This document shows positions 37,286 to 45,475 of a stretch of 45,587 nucleotides of DNA, in pieces. Numbering within the stretch: position 1 is the first letter of the stretch; each line of letters begins with the position of its first letter. The DNA is from Endozoicomonas atrinae (GTDB taxonomy: Bacteria > Pseudomonadota > Gammaproteobacteria > Pseudomonadales > Endozoicomonadaceae). The stretch covers positions 1 through 45,587 of the forward strand of contig NZ_LUKQ02000013.1 of NCBI RefSeq assembly GCF_001647025.1, written 5' to 3'. The notes below the pieces were generated by a model. The model did not search any database. It had not been told where the DNA came from and worked only from the letters and a program-made list of their open reading frames with translations. The position numbers were made by a program, and so were the translations under genes.

Positions 37286-38123
37286 CAATGGCTCCTTTAT
37301 TCAGCCCTTCAAAAGCGACGACCCGAATGGTCTTGCCAGGCTTTCGCTCAGCCAAACAGAGCGCAATGTGGGTAGCAAGCAGTTCAACAGTGGAGTCAGT
37401 ATCGATCAAGTAGCAGTTACTACAGGGCAGGCTGATCTCAAAGTACCCCTGGTTGGCTGTGTAGCAGAATCGATAATGCTCCACGTTACTCTCGTGGAAG
37501 GAAGCCTGTAGATCTTCTTTTGTGGCTATATAGATGTCACGCCACTGTGATGCCCACCAGGCCTCCAGAGCCTGATCCCGTTGCTCATCGACAAAAACCC
37601 TGATTTGGGAGCGGTGCCCATGAGCAATCCGCTGGCAATCCCCATCGTGTTTCTTTAAACCATGGCTGTAATGATAGTAAGCCCCGCCAATGTCTTCAGG
37701 GTATAACCGGAGTTCAACCGTTGTGACATTGCCTGGCAGTTCCCGGTGTATGGCCTCCTCCAGAAAGGGGGTAAGCAACTCCGGAGTTATAGCCTCTGAA
37801 TCAACCAGCAGAACAGCCTGTGCTGGTGCTGAACAGGTAATAATCCCATGGCAGGTTTGAAAGCGAACAACTAACTGCTCTTTGTTATGGGTAATGGAGG
37901 TCTCTTCTGCGTTCAGGGGAACCAGAAGGCGGTGGTCTGACAGGCTATCCAGCATTGCTTTAACCTGTTTCTTCACATGCCCAAAATCAAACACCATGCC
38001 CTGTTCATCAAGCTCGCCACCCAGCATGACATCCACAAGCCAGGTTTCACCCACCAACCCGCGCTTTGGACAGAGGTAACTGAAGTCCAGGGTCGACAGT
38101 TGGTTTACGAACAGAGCCTGCAT
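37251..38123 (-). CDS. Two-domain 6-carboxytetrahydropterin synthase-like (QueD/PTPS) protein
   Basis: 290 residues from the ATG at 38123 (GGAAG SD just upstream); an in-frame GTG at 38174 would add 17 residues. Tandem T-fold domains of the PTPS/QueD family, which make 6-carboxy- or 6-pyruvoyl-tetrahydropterin (queuosine or pterin routes). In the C-terminal domain the zinc/catalytic set is visible: HYSHGLKKH, Cys163 and His168-Gly-His170 (DCQRIAHGH). The N-terminal domain has lost the HGH pair (GLVGETW) but keeps the later motifs MVFDFGHVK (46-51) and DHRLLVP (63-64), which the C-terminal domain seems to lack. The active site may therefore combine both halves. Convergent with DUF2061. Confidence 0.8.
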   Translation of the reverse strand: MQALFVNQLSTLDFSYLCPKRGLVGETWLVDVMLGGELDEQGMVFDFGHVKKQVKAMLDSLSDHRLLVPLNAEETSITHNKEQLVVRFQTCHGIITCSAPAQAVLLVDSEAITPELLTPFLEEAIHRELPGNVTTVELRLYPEDIGGAYYHYSHGLKKHDGDCQRIAHGHRSQIRVFVDEQRDQALEAWWASQWRDIYIATKEDLQASFHESNVEHYRFCYTANQGYFEISLPCSNCYLIDTDSTVELLATHIALCLAERKPGKTIRVVAFEGLNKGAIAMHSEPSVGRE

Positions 38124-38541
38124 ATTACTTCCACAATAGCTGCAGCCACTTTTGAAAAATGTCTCATAGAACACTCATCAATAGTGACGAATGGATTTGA
38201 AGATCATCTGATTTTGGAACGAACTATTCAAATTATCCACAGGGGCAGAGTAGGTTAGGATTAAGAAAACAGCCATAAGGGGTAAACAATGCCCATCGTA
38301 TTTTCTATATCCCTGTTGTACTGACTGTCTGAAGCCTGAATCTGTGTTGAAGCTCCTCGCCAGAACCATGGCTCTTCACTTCCCTTTGTCTTATGCCTTA
38401 CGCTTCCGTCAACCATTCTCATAACGGGTTTGGTAAATTTGATAGGTATAAAGTGCTGTTTACGCTTGCTACATAACAGCGCCGCGATTATCTTCTCCAT
38501 CCGGAAAGGTCAAACACATTACGTGTCAAAAGGAGTCAGGC
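38124..38541. other. Intergenic region between the QueD-like gene and bioA
   Basis: About 420 bases upstream of two divergent genes. A 79-codon minus-strand frame at 38261-38500 is open but resembles nothing known and has no clear SD. No convincing BirA/BioR operator: an ACAC/GTGT imperfect repeat at ~38513-38525 is the only symmetry near bioA. Promoters could not be placed with confidence. Confidence 0.4.
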
Positions 38542-39831
38542 TTGAGCCCTCTAATAACCCCGGAAGAGCTGATCTTTGATGCCGAACATATCTGGCACCC
38601 ATACAGTACGACCATTAATCGCGTGGATATGTTCCCGGTGGTTGGGGCAGATGGTGTCTATTTGCATCTGAATGATGGCCGTCGCGTTATTGATGGCATG
38701 TCTTCCTGGTGGTGCATGGTGCATGGCTATAACCATCCTGAAATGAATGCGGCACTAAAGAATCAGATTGATGATTTCTCCCATGTCATGTTTGGTGGCC
38801 TGACTCATAAGCCTGCAATTGATCTGGCTAAGAAGCTGGTGGCGATGACCCCCGAGCCTATTCAAACGGTGTTTTTTGCAGACTCAGGCTCTGTGGCTGT
38901 TGAAGTTGCTATCAAAATGGCCATGCAATACTGGATAGCCCGTGACAGGCCTGAAAAGAATAAGATGCTGACCGTCAGGGGGGGCTATTACGGGGATACC
39001 ACTGGTGGAATGTCTGTCTGTGACCCCGATGGCGGCATGCACCACTGGTTTACCGGTATTCTTCCTCAGCATTATTTTGTTCCCCGGCCTGAGTGTCGTT
39101 TTGGTGAAGCTTTTGAAGAAAGGCATATTGACGAACTGCGTCAGATACTGGATCGACTGGGAAATCAGCTGGCGGGTGTGATTATTGAGCCCATTGTTCA
39201 GGGTGCTGGAGGCATGTATTTTTATTCACCAGAATATCTGGTTCGTCTGCGCCAGTTGTGTGACGACTATGAGGTACTGCTGATTCATGACGAAATCGCT
39301 ACGGGGTTTGGTCGCACTGGAAAGCTGTTTGCCTGTGAACATGCTGGTGTTGTTCCGGATATCATGTGTGTCGGAAAGGCCCTGACGGGGGGGTATATGA
39401 CGATGGCCGCAACTCTGTGTTCAGAGGAGGTCAGCCAAACCATTTCTGAACACGGCCCTTTTATGCACGGCCCTACCTTTATGGCCAATCCATTGGCCTG
39501 TGCTGCAGGTAATGCCAGCCTGGAGATTTTGTCCAGGGGCGAATGGCATGGTCAGTTGTCGGCGATTGAGAAAATACTCAGGGAAGGCTTAATGCCCTGT
39601 TTTGAAATGCCTGCGGTTGCTGATGTCCGGGTGTTGGGGGGTATTGGTGTCGTAGAGCTGAAAGAACCCGTGGTGATGTCCGAAATTCAACCTCTGTTCG
39701 TTGAAGAGGGGGTTTGGGTTCGGCCTTTTGGCAAGCTGGTTTATGTGATGCCTCCCTATGTCATTTCCCACGATGAGCTGAAAACGCTTTGTAGCAGCAT
39801 TTGCCGAGTGCTTCATCGGGTTAATCGTTAA
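38542..39831 (+). CDS. bioA: Adenosylmethionine-8-amino-7-oxononanoate aminotransferase BioA
   Basis: 429 residues, PLP enzyme of biotin synthesis: moves an amino group from S-adenosylmethionine to KAPA, giving DAPA. The start is TTG at 38542 with AGGAG 6 bases upstream; the resulting N-terminus runs into IWHPYSTT as in BioA. Diagnostic blocks: [68 protein letters not shown] and the PLP lysine in CVGKALTGGYMTMAATL. No other bio gene adjoins it; a lumazine synthase follows 81 bases later. The BioA identity is strong because the SAM-site residues align with E. coli BioA throughout. Confidence 0.96.
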   Translation: MSPLITPEELIFDAEHIWHPYSTTINRVDMFPVVGADGVYLHLNDGRRVIDGMSSWWCMVHGYNHPEMNAALKNQIDDFSHVMFGGLTHKPAIDLAKKLVAMTPEPIQTVFFADSGSVAVEVAIKMAMQYWIARDRPEKNKMLTVRGGYYGDTTGGMSVCDPDGGMHHWFTGILPQHYFVPRPECRFGEAFEERHIDELRQILDRLGNQLAGVIIEPIVQGAGGMYFYSPEYLVRLRQLCDDYEVLLIHDEIATGFGRTGKLFACEHAGVVPDIMCVGKALTGGYMTMAATLCSEEVSQTISEHGPFMHGPTFMANPLACAAGNASLEILSRGEWHGQLSAIEKILREGLMPCFEMPAVADVRVLGGIGVVELKEPVVMSEIQPLFVEEGVWVRPFGKLVYVMPPYVISHDELKTLCSSICRVLHRVNR

Positions 39832-39912
39832 ACAGGTTTGCCGGAAGACCGGCAGCCAGCTAACTTTCATCTTCAAACTATTATTTTATCGTTACTTAAA
39901 GGAGTATCCCTG

Positions 39913-40398
39913 ATGGGCGCAGGCCTTCCTAAAACCCCGGAACAGTTTCACAAAATCCCTCATGCACGCTTGGCGATTATAGGCAGCAGCTGGCACAGTG
40001 ACTGTGTCGATGCCATGATTAATCGAGCTCAAAAAGAGCTCCTGGCACTGGATGTTAAGCCGGAGAACATCTCTATTCACAAAGTCCCGGGCTCACTGGA
40101 GCTTCCGCTTGCTGCACGGATTCTGTTTGAAAAAGACCCGGGTCTGGATGCTATCCTGGCTTTTGGGGTGGTTCTGAAAGGCATCACCAGCCATGATGAG
40201 ATGGTGCTTCATGGTGTATTTGAAGGTTTTATGGATGTAACAGAGCGCTTCGGAAAGCCCGTGATCAATGAAGTGATCGGGGTGGATAGCGTGGAAGACG
40301 CGAAAAAACGCTCCGGTGATGATCACATGAACAAAGGCGTAGAGGCAGTGTACGCCACCTCTGAGCTTTTACACTGGATAAGCCAGGTTAAAGGTTAA
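39913..40398 (+). CDS. ribH: 6,7-dimethyl-8-ribityllumazine synthase, divergent type
   Basis: 161 residues from the ATG at 39913 (AGGAG nearby); an earlier frame start at 39838 is rejected. Lumazine synthase condenses ribitylaminouracil with dihydroxybutanone phosphate, the penultimate riboflavin step. Retained: the aromatic substrate-stacking Trp27 in GSSWHSD, VPGSLELPLAARIL (58-71), and the catalytic His94 in ITSHDEMVLHGV. Unusual: the typical GVLT-x-x-x-x-x-QA-x-x-R-G block is replaced by EVIGVDSVEDAKKRSGDDHMNKG. It stands after bioA, not in a rib operon, and may be a second, RibH2-type copy. Confidence 0.85.
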   Translation: MGAGLPKTPEQFHKIPHARLAIIGSSWHSDCVDAMINRAQKELLALDVKPENISIHKVPGSLELPLAARILFEKDPGLDAILAFGVVLKGITSHDEMVLHGVFEGFMDVTERFGKPVINEVIGVDSVEDAKKRSGDDHMNKGVEAVYATSELLHWISQVKG

Positions 40399-40405
40399 GA
40401 ATTCA

Positions 40406-40434
40406 AGGTGGATTACTTTAATTGTGATCCACCT
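40406..40434. terminator. Bidirectional hairpin between ribH and the symporter, stop codon in loop
   Basis: AGGTGGATTAC (40406-40416) pairs with GTGATCCACCT (40424-40434; one G-U) around a 7-base loop containing the symporter stop codon (40418-40420, minus strand). It lies 8 bases after the ribH stop. U-runs are short, so it may act as a joint 3'-end structure for both transcripts. Confidence 0.7.
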
Positions 40435-41692
40435 GAGTCGCTTTATCACTCTCTCCCTCTCTCAAACTCATATCTGATAACAGGTCGGCGTTAACCATGG
40501 CGGTCACACAAGAGTCTGACCACACGTTAATGGCACTCTCAAGCATATCAATCAAGGCATAGAACGGCAGAATAATAACCAGTAGCTGAAGGGGCACCCC
40601 CATAGCGGCCAGAAATGCGCTGGACAGCATATAACAGCCCATGGGAACACCGGCATTACCAATGGCGGCAATACTGGCAATCACTATCCATGAGAGCAGC
40701 TCCAGAGGTGAGAATATCACGCCGTTGCTCTGGGAGACAAAGAGAACCGTAATCAGTATGAAGGCAGCGCAGGCATTCATATTAACAGTGATGCAAAGGG
40801 GGAGGCTGAAACGGGCCACCTTGCTCTGAACTTTCATGTCTTTTTCTGCACATTCAACGGCATAGGGCAGTGCTGCTGCTGATGATTTTGCAAAAAAAGC
40901 AACTGTCAGGGCTGGCCACATGGCTTTCATGGTTTGCCAGGGGGAAATCCCTTTGAATTTCAGAAACAAGGGTAATATCAGACCAGCTTGAACGATATTA
41001 GCCAAAAGCACACAGAGCAAATAGAGAGCAAGGTCCTGAAGAATTGCCTGGCCCTGAAGATCATGGATGAACTGGTTAACGAATGCCCATACGGCGAGAG
41101 GCATGAGCTTGAGGATCAGTCCGGTCATTTTCATGATGGCAGCAAACATGCTGTCAAAAAAGGAATGCAGAACCTCCTTGTGCCGGTTTTCCAGAGCCAT
41201 AGTGGCAGCACTGAGGAGGAGAGCCAGAAATAAAACGCCCATCACATTATGGGTATAGAAAGGCTCAATAAAACTGGAAGGAATCACTCCAATTAGATAG
41301 GACCAATAACTTCCTGAGGGGCCTGAAGGCTCGGCAGCTGCGGCTAATGGGCTTACATTTCCCGCCGGAGCTATGAATAAGTATAGAGCCAGGGCAACAG
41401 TGGCAGCGACCAGAGTCGTGATCACCGTATATTTCAGAACCTGGCCGCCGAGGTGCTTAACATCGGAAGCATTGCCCATACCGGAAAGGGTTGAAACCAG
41501 TGCGAAAAAGATAATTGGGAGGCTGATAAGTTTCAGCATCCGAATAAACAGGTCGGATACAACCTCACTGGCCTGATTAAGCTCATTAAGATCAAGCCAT
41601 CCTGTGATGACCCCGAATAATCCGGCTATGAGTAAAATCATAGTGCTATTTATAATTGGTTGTTTTTCCTTGTTTTTTTTGCTTGTTTGCAT
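40418..41692 (-). CDS. Dicarboxylate/amino acid:cation symporter (DAACS, GltP-like)
   Basis: 424 residues from the ATG at 41692; a GTG at 41737 adds 15 residues and neither start has a good SD. Sodium- or proton-coupled inner-membrane carrier of glutamate, aspartate or C4-dicarboxylates (SLC1 fold, eight membrane segments plus two re-entrant loops). The HP1 serine-rich loop appears as AFFAKSSAAALPYAVECAE, segment TM7 as ITVNMNACAAFILITVLF (in place of the usual NMDGTA-type motif), and HP2/TM8 as AAIGNAGVPMGCYMLSSAFLAAMGVPL and the SAINVWSDSCVTAMV ending. The NMNACA variant departs from NMDGT and suggests altered substrate or ion use. Monocistronic. Confidence 0.9.
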   Translation of the reverse strand: MQTSKKNKEKQPIINSTMILLIAGLFGVITGWLDLNELNQASEVVSDLFIRMLKLISLPIIFFALVSTLSGMGNASDVKHLGGQVLKYTVITTLVAATVALALYLFIAPAGNVSPLAAAAEPSGPSGSYWSYLIGVIPSSFIEPFYTHNVMGVLFLALLLSAATMALENRHKEVLHSFFDSMFAAIMKMTGLILKLMPLAVWAFVNQFIHDLQGQAILQDLALYLLCVLLANIVQAGLILPLFLKFKGISPWQTMKAMWPALTVAFFAKSSAAALPYAVECAEKDMKVQSKVARFSLPLCITVNMNACAAFILITVLFVSQSNGVIFSPLELLSWIVIASIAAIGNAGVPMGCYMLSSAFLAAMGVPLQLLVIILPFYALIDMLESAINVWSDSCVTAMVNADLLSDMSLREGESDKATQVDHN

Positions 41693-42001
41693 AGGTTTGG
41701 AAATCTGTCTACTGGATTGAATTATGATAATAGACACGATTTTTACTGGTTATTATTTTGTTTTGGTATTTACTTAGGCTGTATTGGTAGAGATAGGTTC
41801 ATTCATCTAATTATCATTATTTAGAGTGCTTTGTATTGAATCAATGAATAGTTTTTACCTCTATTATTTTAGAGAGGAATATGCTTTTTGGTACTTCTGA
41901 CCAGTGTTTTTTTGACTACACTACCTACCTCAAAGGCCTGTGCAGCTGCACACTAATGATTCTATAAAGTGACGCCTGCTGAATTACTGAGGAGTAGTAA
42001 C
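41693..42001. other. Intergenic region with a perfect 14-bp palindrome
   Basis: About 310 bases between the symporter and the small orphan gene (divergent). TGTGCAGCTGCACA at 41939-41952 is a perfect palindrome 50 bases before the orphan start; it may be a regulator site. An AT-rich TTATCATTATTTAG stretch at 41810-41824 only weakly resembles a Fur box. No ORF supported. Confidence 0.4.
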
Positions 42002-42328
42002 GTGTTGAGACGAACCCGCTTTTCACTGTCTATATCTGAGCCAAGGCCAAAGCCGACAAAAAAAGAGTGGATCTATCAGTGGTCCCTGATCCCTGAGGAT
42101 TTCTCCACAGAAGATACGGATGATGCTGATGAGTACATCCAGGAATGGAACTTTCCCTACCCCGGGCAGAAAGAGTTTCTCCTGGTCGACCCTGCTGGCT
42201 TGGTTAAGGCGAGTGTGCCTCTGATGCAGAAAAAGAGGCTTCAGAGAGGGAAGCTGACCTATTTAAGGCGAAGGAGCGCTCAGTTTCAGGTACCTGAACC
42301 CACGCTTTTAGTTAGTTTTAAAAAATGA
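42002..42328 (+). CDS. Small hypothetical protein (108 aa)
   Basis: Not recognised. GTG start at 42002 chosen because GAGGAG (41989-41994) lies 7 bases upstream; the frame is open from 41969. The product is basic at both ends with an acidic centre (EDFSTEDTDDADEYIQEW), aromatic-rich, without signal or membrane segment, and may be an adaptor or regulator. Its TGA stop overlaps the ATG of the exported histidine phosphatase (ATGA), so translation of the two is coupled. Confidence 0.6.
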   Translation: MLRRTRFSLSISEPRPKPTKKEWIYQWSLIPEDFSTEDTDDADEYIQEWNFPYPGQKEFLLVDPAGLVKASVPLMQKKRLQRGKLTYLRRRSAQFQVPEPTLLVSFKK

Positions 42329-43056
42329 ACTCTGTTATTAAAAAAGTAACTTATCTCACTCTATTAACAATGATAATAATTGGTGCAGGGGTATGTATGG
42401 AAGCTTCAGCAATGGATCCCGTAATAGAAGAAAGCAGTGATGGAGGGATAGTTCTTATTCGCCATGGTGAAGGAGAGCATAATATTGAACATATTTATAA
42501 CAGTAACCCGGAAAATAGCGGGTATAAACCCGTAAAACTCACGGAGCATGGTCGCGAGCAGGTTCGGGAAACATCTGATAGCCTTATTGATGCAGGCATC
42601 AACGGTGACAATGTCTGTAAAGTAGTGGTTTCTCCCTTACCCAGAACCATTGAAACGGCTGATATTGTGATGGGTAAATTGCAGATAGCCCGTTTTCTTC
42701 GAGAAGTTGATCTGCGAGCAATTGAGCAGAATATCGGGGACAGAGAAGGGCAGGACTATCGCCAATTTAATGAGCCTGACTTCTGGTTCCCAGCAGACCC
42801 CAAAAGTTATGGCGGAGAGACCCGTGCTGAGATGCAGGGCAGGATGGAATCCCTTATTCAAAGCATTGTGAATGACAGCGATTGCGATCTGAATAAACAG
42901 TTCGTAATTGTTGTCAGTCATGGTAGCCCACTGCTTCTGGCTCAGGAGTTCTTGGGTTTGGGCAATGAACGACTGGAAACGGCAGGCTACCGGATTATTC
43001 CCGTTTCCCAGGTTCAAAAGTTCGTTAACGGTAATGTCAGAAAAAGTAAATTGTGA
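42325..43056 (+). CDS. Exported histidine phosphatase family protein
   Basis: 243 residues with an N-terminal signal (VTYLTLLTMIIIGAGVCMEASA, cleavage likely near residue 29), so periplasmic or secreted; a lipobox is not evident. Branch-1 histidine phosphatase: catalytic His47 in LIRHGEGEHN (R46-H47-G48), Arg107 in SPLPRTIETA, and the second His199 in VVSHGSP. Phosphoglycerate-mutase-like fold; substrate could be phosphosugars or phosphoproteins. Coupled to the upstream 108-residue orphan by an ATGA overlap. Signal-bearing members of this family are rarer than cytoplasmic ones. Confidence 0.86.
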   Translation: MNSVIKKVTYLTLLTMIIIGAGVCMEASAMDPVIEESSDGGIVLIRHGEGEHNIEHIYNSNPENSGYKPVKLTEHGREQVRETSDSLIDAGINGDNVCKVVVSPLPRTIETADIVMGKLQIARFLREVDLRAIEQNIGDREGQDYRQFNEPDFWFPADPKSYGGETRAEMQGRMESLIQSIVNDSDCDLNKQFVIVVSHGSPLLLAQEFLGLGNERLETAGYRIIPVSQVQKFVNGNVRKSKL

Positions 43057-43173
43057 TTGTGGATAAGATCCAACAGCAGTTTTCTTCACTAATGCAGCCT
43101 ACAAAGGGAAAGACCTGATTCAAAAATAATATTAGAATCTTGGCCGAACATAGAAAACTACTGTGAAGGTCAA

Positions 43174-43815
43174 ATGACAAACCAAACAGCCTTTATTCGG
43201 CAGACTTTCCCTGTTGGGCCCCTGCAGTGCAACTGTACAATTATTGGTGATCCGTTAACCCGTAAGGCGTTTGTCGTTGATCCCGGTGGTGACCCTGAAG
43301 TTATTATGGCAAAGCTTCGGGAGCTGGATTTACAGGTTGTTGCCCTTATCCATACGCATGCGCACCTGGATCACTTCCTTGCCAGTGGCGATATCAAAAA
43401 GCAGACGGGTGCTCCAATCTATCTTCATGAGGGGGATAAGTTCCTTTGGGATAACCTTGAAATGCAATGCCGCATGTTCGGTGTTCCTTACCGTCCGGTA
43501 CCTGACCCAGATTACTGGTTAAAAGATGATGAAGAGCTGCCATGCTGTGAAGGTGTAGCCATGCACACCCCAGGGCATACGCCTGGTTCCATGTGTTTCT
43601 GGTTTGAAAAGCCAAAGCTGTTAATCGCAGGAGATACGCTGTTCCGCAGGTCTATTGGACGAACGGATTTGTGGGGCGGTGATTACAAAGCCATTGAGCG
43701 TTCGATCAAACAAAGGCTCTATACTCTGGACGAAGAAGCTGTTGTGGTTGCTGGACATGGCCCTGATACCACAATAGGTGAAGAAATCCGGGAAAATAGT
43801 ATTATTCGCGGCTAA
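43174..43815 (+). CDS. MBL-fold metallo-hydrolase (glyoxalase II-like)
   Basis: 213 residues, cytoplasmic. Di-metal beta-lactamase fold: the HxHxDH motif is HTHAHLDH at 60-67, then HTPGHTPGS with the third metal His, the bridging Asp in AGDTLFRRSIGRTDLWGG, and the last His in VVAGHGPDT. The RRSIGRTDLWGGD region and the overall size match the YcbL/GloB-like subgroup annotated as hydroxyacylglutathione hydrolase-related. Likely thioester hydrolysis, but the exact substrate is not known. Monocistronic, with a GAAGG SD before the ATG. Confidence 0.9.
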   Translation: MTNQTAFIRQTFPVGPLQCNCTIIGDPLTRKAFVVDPGGDPEVIMAKLRELDLQVVALIHTHAHLDHFLASGDIKKQTGAPIYLHEGDKFLWDNLEMQCRMFGVPYRPVPDPDYWLKDDEELPCCEGVAMHTPGHTPGSMCFWFEKPKLLIAGDTLFRRSIGRTDLWGGDYKAIERSIKQRLYTLDEEAVVVAGHGPDTTIGEEIRENSIIRG

Positions 43816-43867
43816 GCAGCCTTGAGCTGATAGAAAGTTCTAAGCTGATTTGCTAAGGAAGATCATT

Positions 43868-44527
43868 ATGCAATTGAAAAAGTTATTTGCCGTCGCAACC
43901 CTGTTGATGGGGGTACTGCTTGCAGGCTGTCAGACAACCAACCCTTACACGGGTGAACAACAGGCCAGCAAGTCAACAAAATATGGCCTTGGTGGTGTTC
44001 TGGCGGGGGCTGCCATTGGTGCTATTGCTGATGGTGGTGATGGTGCCCTGAAAGGAGCCATTATTGGTGGTGCTGCAGGTGCTGGTTATGGCCACTATCT
44101 GGATCGACAGGAAACAGTACTGAGGGCTGAGCTGCAGGGAACCGGTGTGCAGGTATACCGTCAGGGCGATGAACTGAAGCTGATCATGCCATCCAATATC
44201 ACGTTCGATTCAAGCAAGTCTGATATCAAGTCTGCTTTCTACCCAGTGCTTGGTTCTGTTTCGAAAGTCTTCAAGGAGTATGACCGTAACGTGATTGAAG
44301 TGGTGGGTTATACCGACAGTACTGGGGGAGATAAGATTAATGTACCCCTGTCTCAGGACCGTGCTGACAGTGTTGCTAACTATATTGCTTTTCAGGGCGT
44401 CAGCGGCGACCGCATTGCTGCCTATGGCCGGGGTTCTGCAGACCCGATTGCCAGCAATAAAACGGTTGAAGGTCGGTCCAAGAACCGCCGTGTAGAAATC
44501 AACCTGCTACCTGCTCCACAGCGTTAA
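43868..44527 (+). CDS. OmpA-family outer-membrane lipoprotein (YiaD-like)
   Basis: 219 residues from the ATG at 43868 (AAGGAAG SD at 43855-43861); an in-frame start at 43850 adds six residues. Signal peptide with lipobox LLAGC puts the lipid-modified Cys at position 21. Next comes a glycine-zipper region (GLGGVLAGAAIGAIADGG...GAIIGGAAGAGYG), then the OmpA C-terminal peptidoglycan-binding domain (NVIEVVGYTDSTGGDKINVPLSQDRADSVANYI ... GRSKNRRVEINL) with the Asp and Arg residues that hold diaminopimelate. Anchors outer membrane to peptidoglycan. The layout is that of YiaD/YfiB-type proteins. Confidence 0.92.
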   Translation: MQLKKLFAVATLLMGVLLAGCQTTNPYTGEQQASKSTKYGLGGVLAGAAIGAIADGGDGALKGAIIGGAAGAGYGHYLDRQETVLRAELQGTGVQVYRQGDELKLIMPSNITFDSSKSDIKSAFYPVLGSVSKVFKEYDRNVIEVVGYTDSTGGDKINVPLSQDRADSVANYIAFQGVSGDRIAAYGRGSADPIASNKTVEGRSKNRRVEINLLPAPQR

Positions 44528-44536
44528 CTATTAAAA

Positions 44537-44558
44537 GGGGCGGAAATTTTTCCGCTCC
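44537..44558 (+). terminator. Hairpin after the OmpA-family gene
   Basis: GCGGAAA (44540-44546) pairs with TTTCCGC (44549-44555), and the stem can extend outward by three pairs (one G-U). It is 10 bases after the stop codon. No strong U-run follows, so termination would be inefficient. Confidence 0.5.
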
Positions 44559-44693
44559 TGCTTTCTGATGGTATTAGACTTTTTGCTACGAAAGAGTGAC
44601 TAACAGTTCCGTCAGTTTGACTGACATCAGCTGTACATGGAAAAAAATCCCTGTAACCTGAAAGTATGTCTATTTAAGGTCACAGGAAGTGTT

Positions 44694-44789
44694 ATGGCTG
44701 ATGGATCAGTTACTATTTCAAACATTAACCGCTCTGGATTATCAGGTCAGCCTTCTGCTGTGCTTATTTCAAAGCCTGTCATTGTGTGA
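44694..44789 (+). pseudogene. 31-codon ORF in frame with the downstream orphan, ended by a single TGA
   Basis: An ATG at 44694 with a good SD (AGGAAG, 44684-44689) opens a 31-residue frame (MADGSVTISNINRSGLSGQ...) that ends at TGA 44787-44789. The next six codons and the 220-residue ORF at 44808 are in the same frame, so without the TGA the product would be about 258 residues. The start MADGSVT also resembles the second start MGDSSVT. Likely the original 5' end of the orphan gene, cut by a nonsense mutation, unless the stop is read through. Confidence 0.5.
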
Positions 44790-44807
44790 GCACGCCCTTC
44801 AGGAATT

Positions 44808-45470
44808 ATGGGGGATAGCTCAGTTACACAGACATTAATACGAAATGCCAAAGGGCTTAATGGCTTTTCTGATCATAGTAAATTCTCTGACCGAAGTATT
44901 AATTTGCTCAATACTTTTCGCCAGATATGGAGCAGAAAAGAACTGAACGATATTGATTTGATCTGTGCTTTCAAATTTAAGCTGATTGGTGAGCCTCTTC
45001 TGGATAAGTGTGAAAATAAGGTTAAAGGGCGGGAGTTAATTGACCTTCAGGATTTAAAGAAGAAATTGAACAAAAAAACCTATGATGAGCAGCTGACAAA
45101 GAAACAGCGAAAGCTATTTAAACGAGGTAGAAGGCTTTTCAGGGCTAATGAATTATCCAATCGCAAGCTCATGCAGGCTGTTAGATATCACTTGATTAAT
45201 AACTTATTCTTTTCAAAAAAAATAAATTTTCAGGAGCCCTATAGAGCTTGTACAGTAAAACGAATCCTTGAAGAAATAAAGAAATGTGAAAATAACGAAG
45301 TGAGAAGGTATCTTTTTCTGAGCAGAAGCAGGGTTCCTGATACTTTACTTACCAAAAGAGATATCTACGTTATCAAGGGTTATTTTGTAAGAAACAGAAT
45401 AAGCTGGAGACGTTTAAAAAAGAAGAAAACTTCAGCACACAATGATAAAAGCGATTCTTCGGGAATGTAA
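44808..45470 (+). CDS. Basic hypothetical protein (220 aa), possibly the 3' part of an interrupted gene
   Basis: Not recognised. AT-rich (AAA, AAT, ATT codons) compared with the neighbouring housekeeping genes, suggesting acquired DNA. The product is strongly basic (KKLNKKTYDEQLTKKQRKLFKRGRRLF; tail with WRRLKKKK), mostly helical, with no signal peptide or membrane segment; a nucleic-acid or membrane-phospholipid binder would fit but is not shown. Its own SD (AGGA three bases before the ATG) is poor, whereas the in-frame ORF 114 bases upstream has a proper one. Followed at once by a probable IS end. Confidence 0.55.
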   Translation: MGDSSVTQTLIRNAKGLNGFSDHSKFSDRSINLLNTFRQIWSRKELNDIDLICAFKFKLIGEPLLDKCENKVKGRELIDLQDLKKKLNKKTYDEQLTKKQRKLFKRGRRLFRANELSNRKLMQAVRYHLINNLFFSKKINFQEPYRACTVKRILEEIKKCENNEVRRYLFLSRSRVPDTLLTKRDIYVIKGYFVRNRISWRRLKKKKTSAHNDKSDSSGM

Positions 45471-45475
45471 TTTAA

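Noticed and set aside
38261-38500. 79-codon minus-strand ORF upstream of bioA
   Set aside because: No SD, no recognisable sequence; length is within chance for this region.
41805-41824. Fur box before the symporter gene
   Set aside because: Only one arm matches; the other half has too many mismatches.
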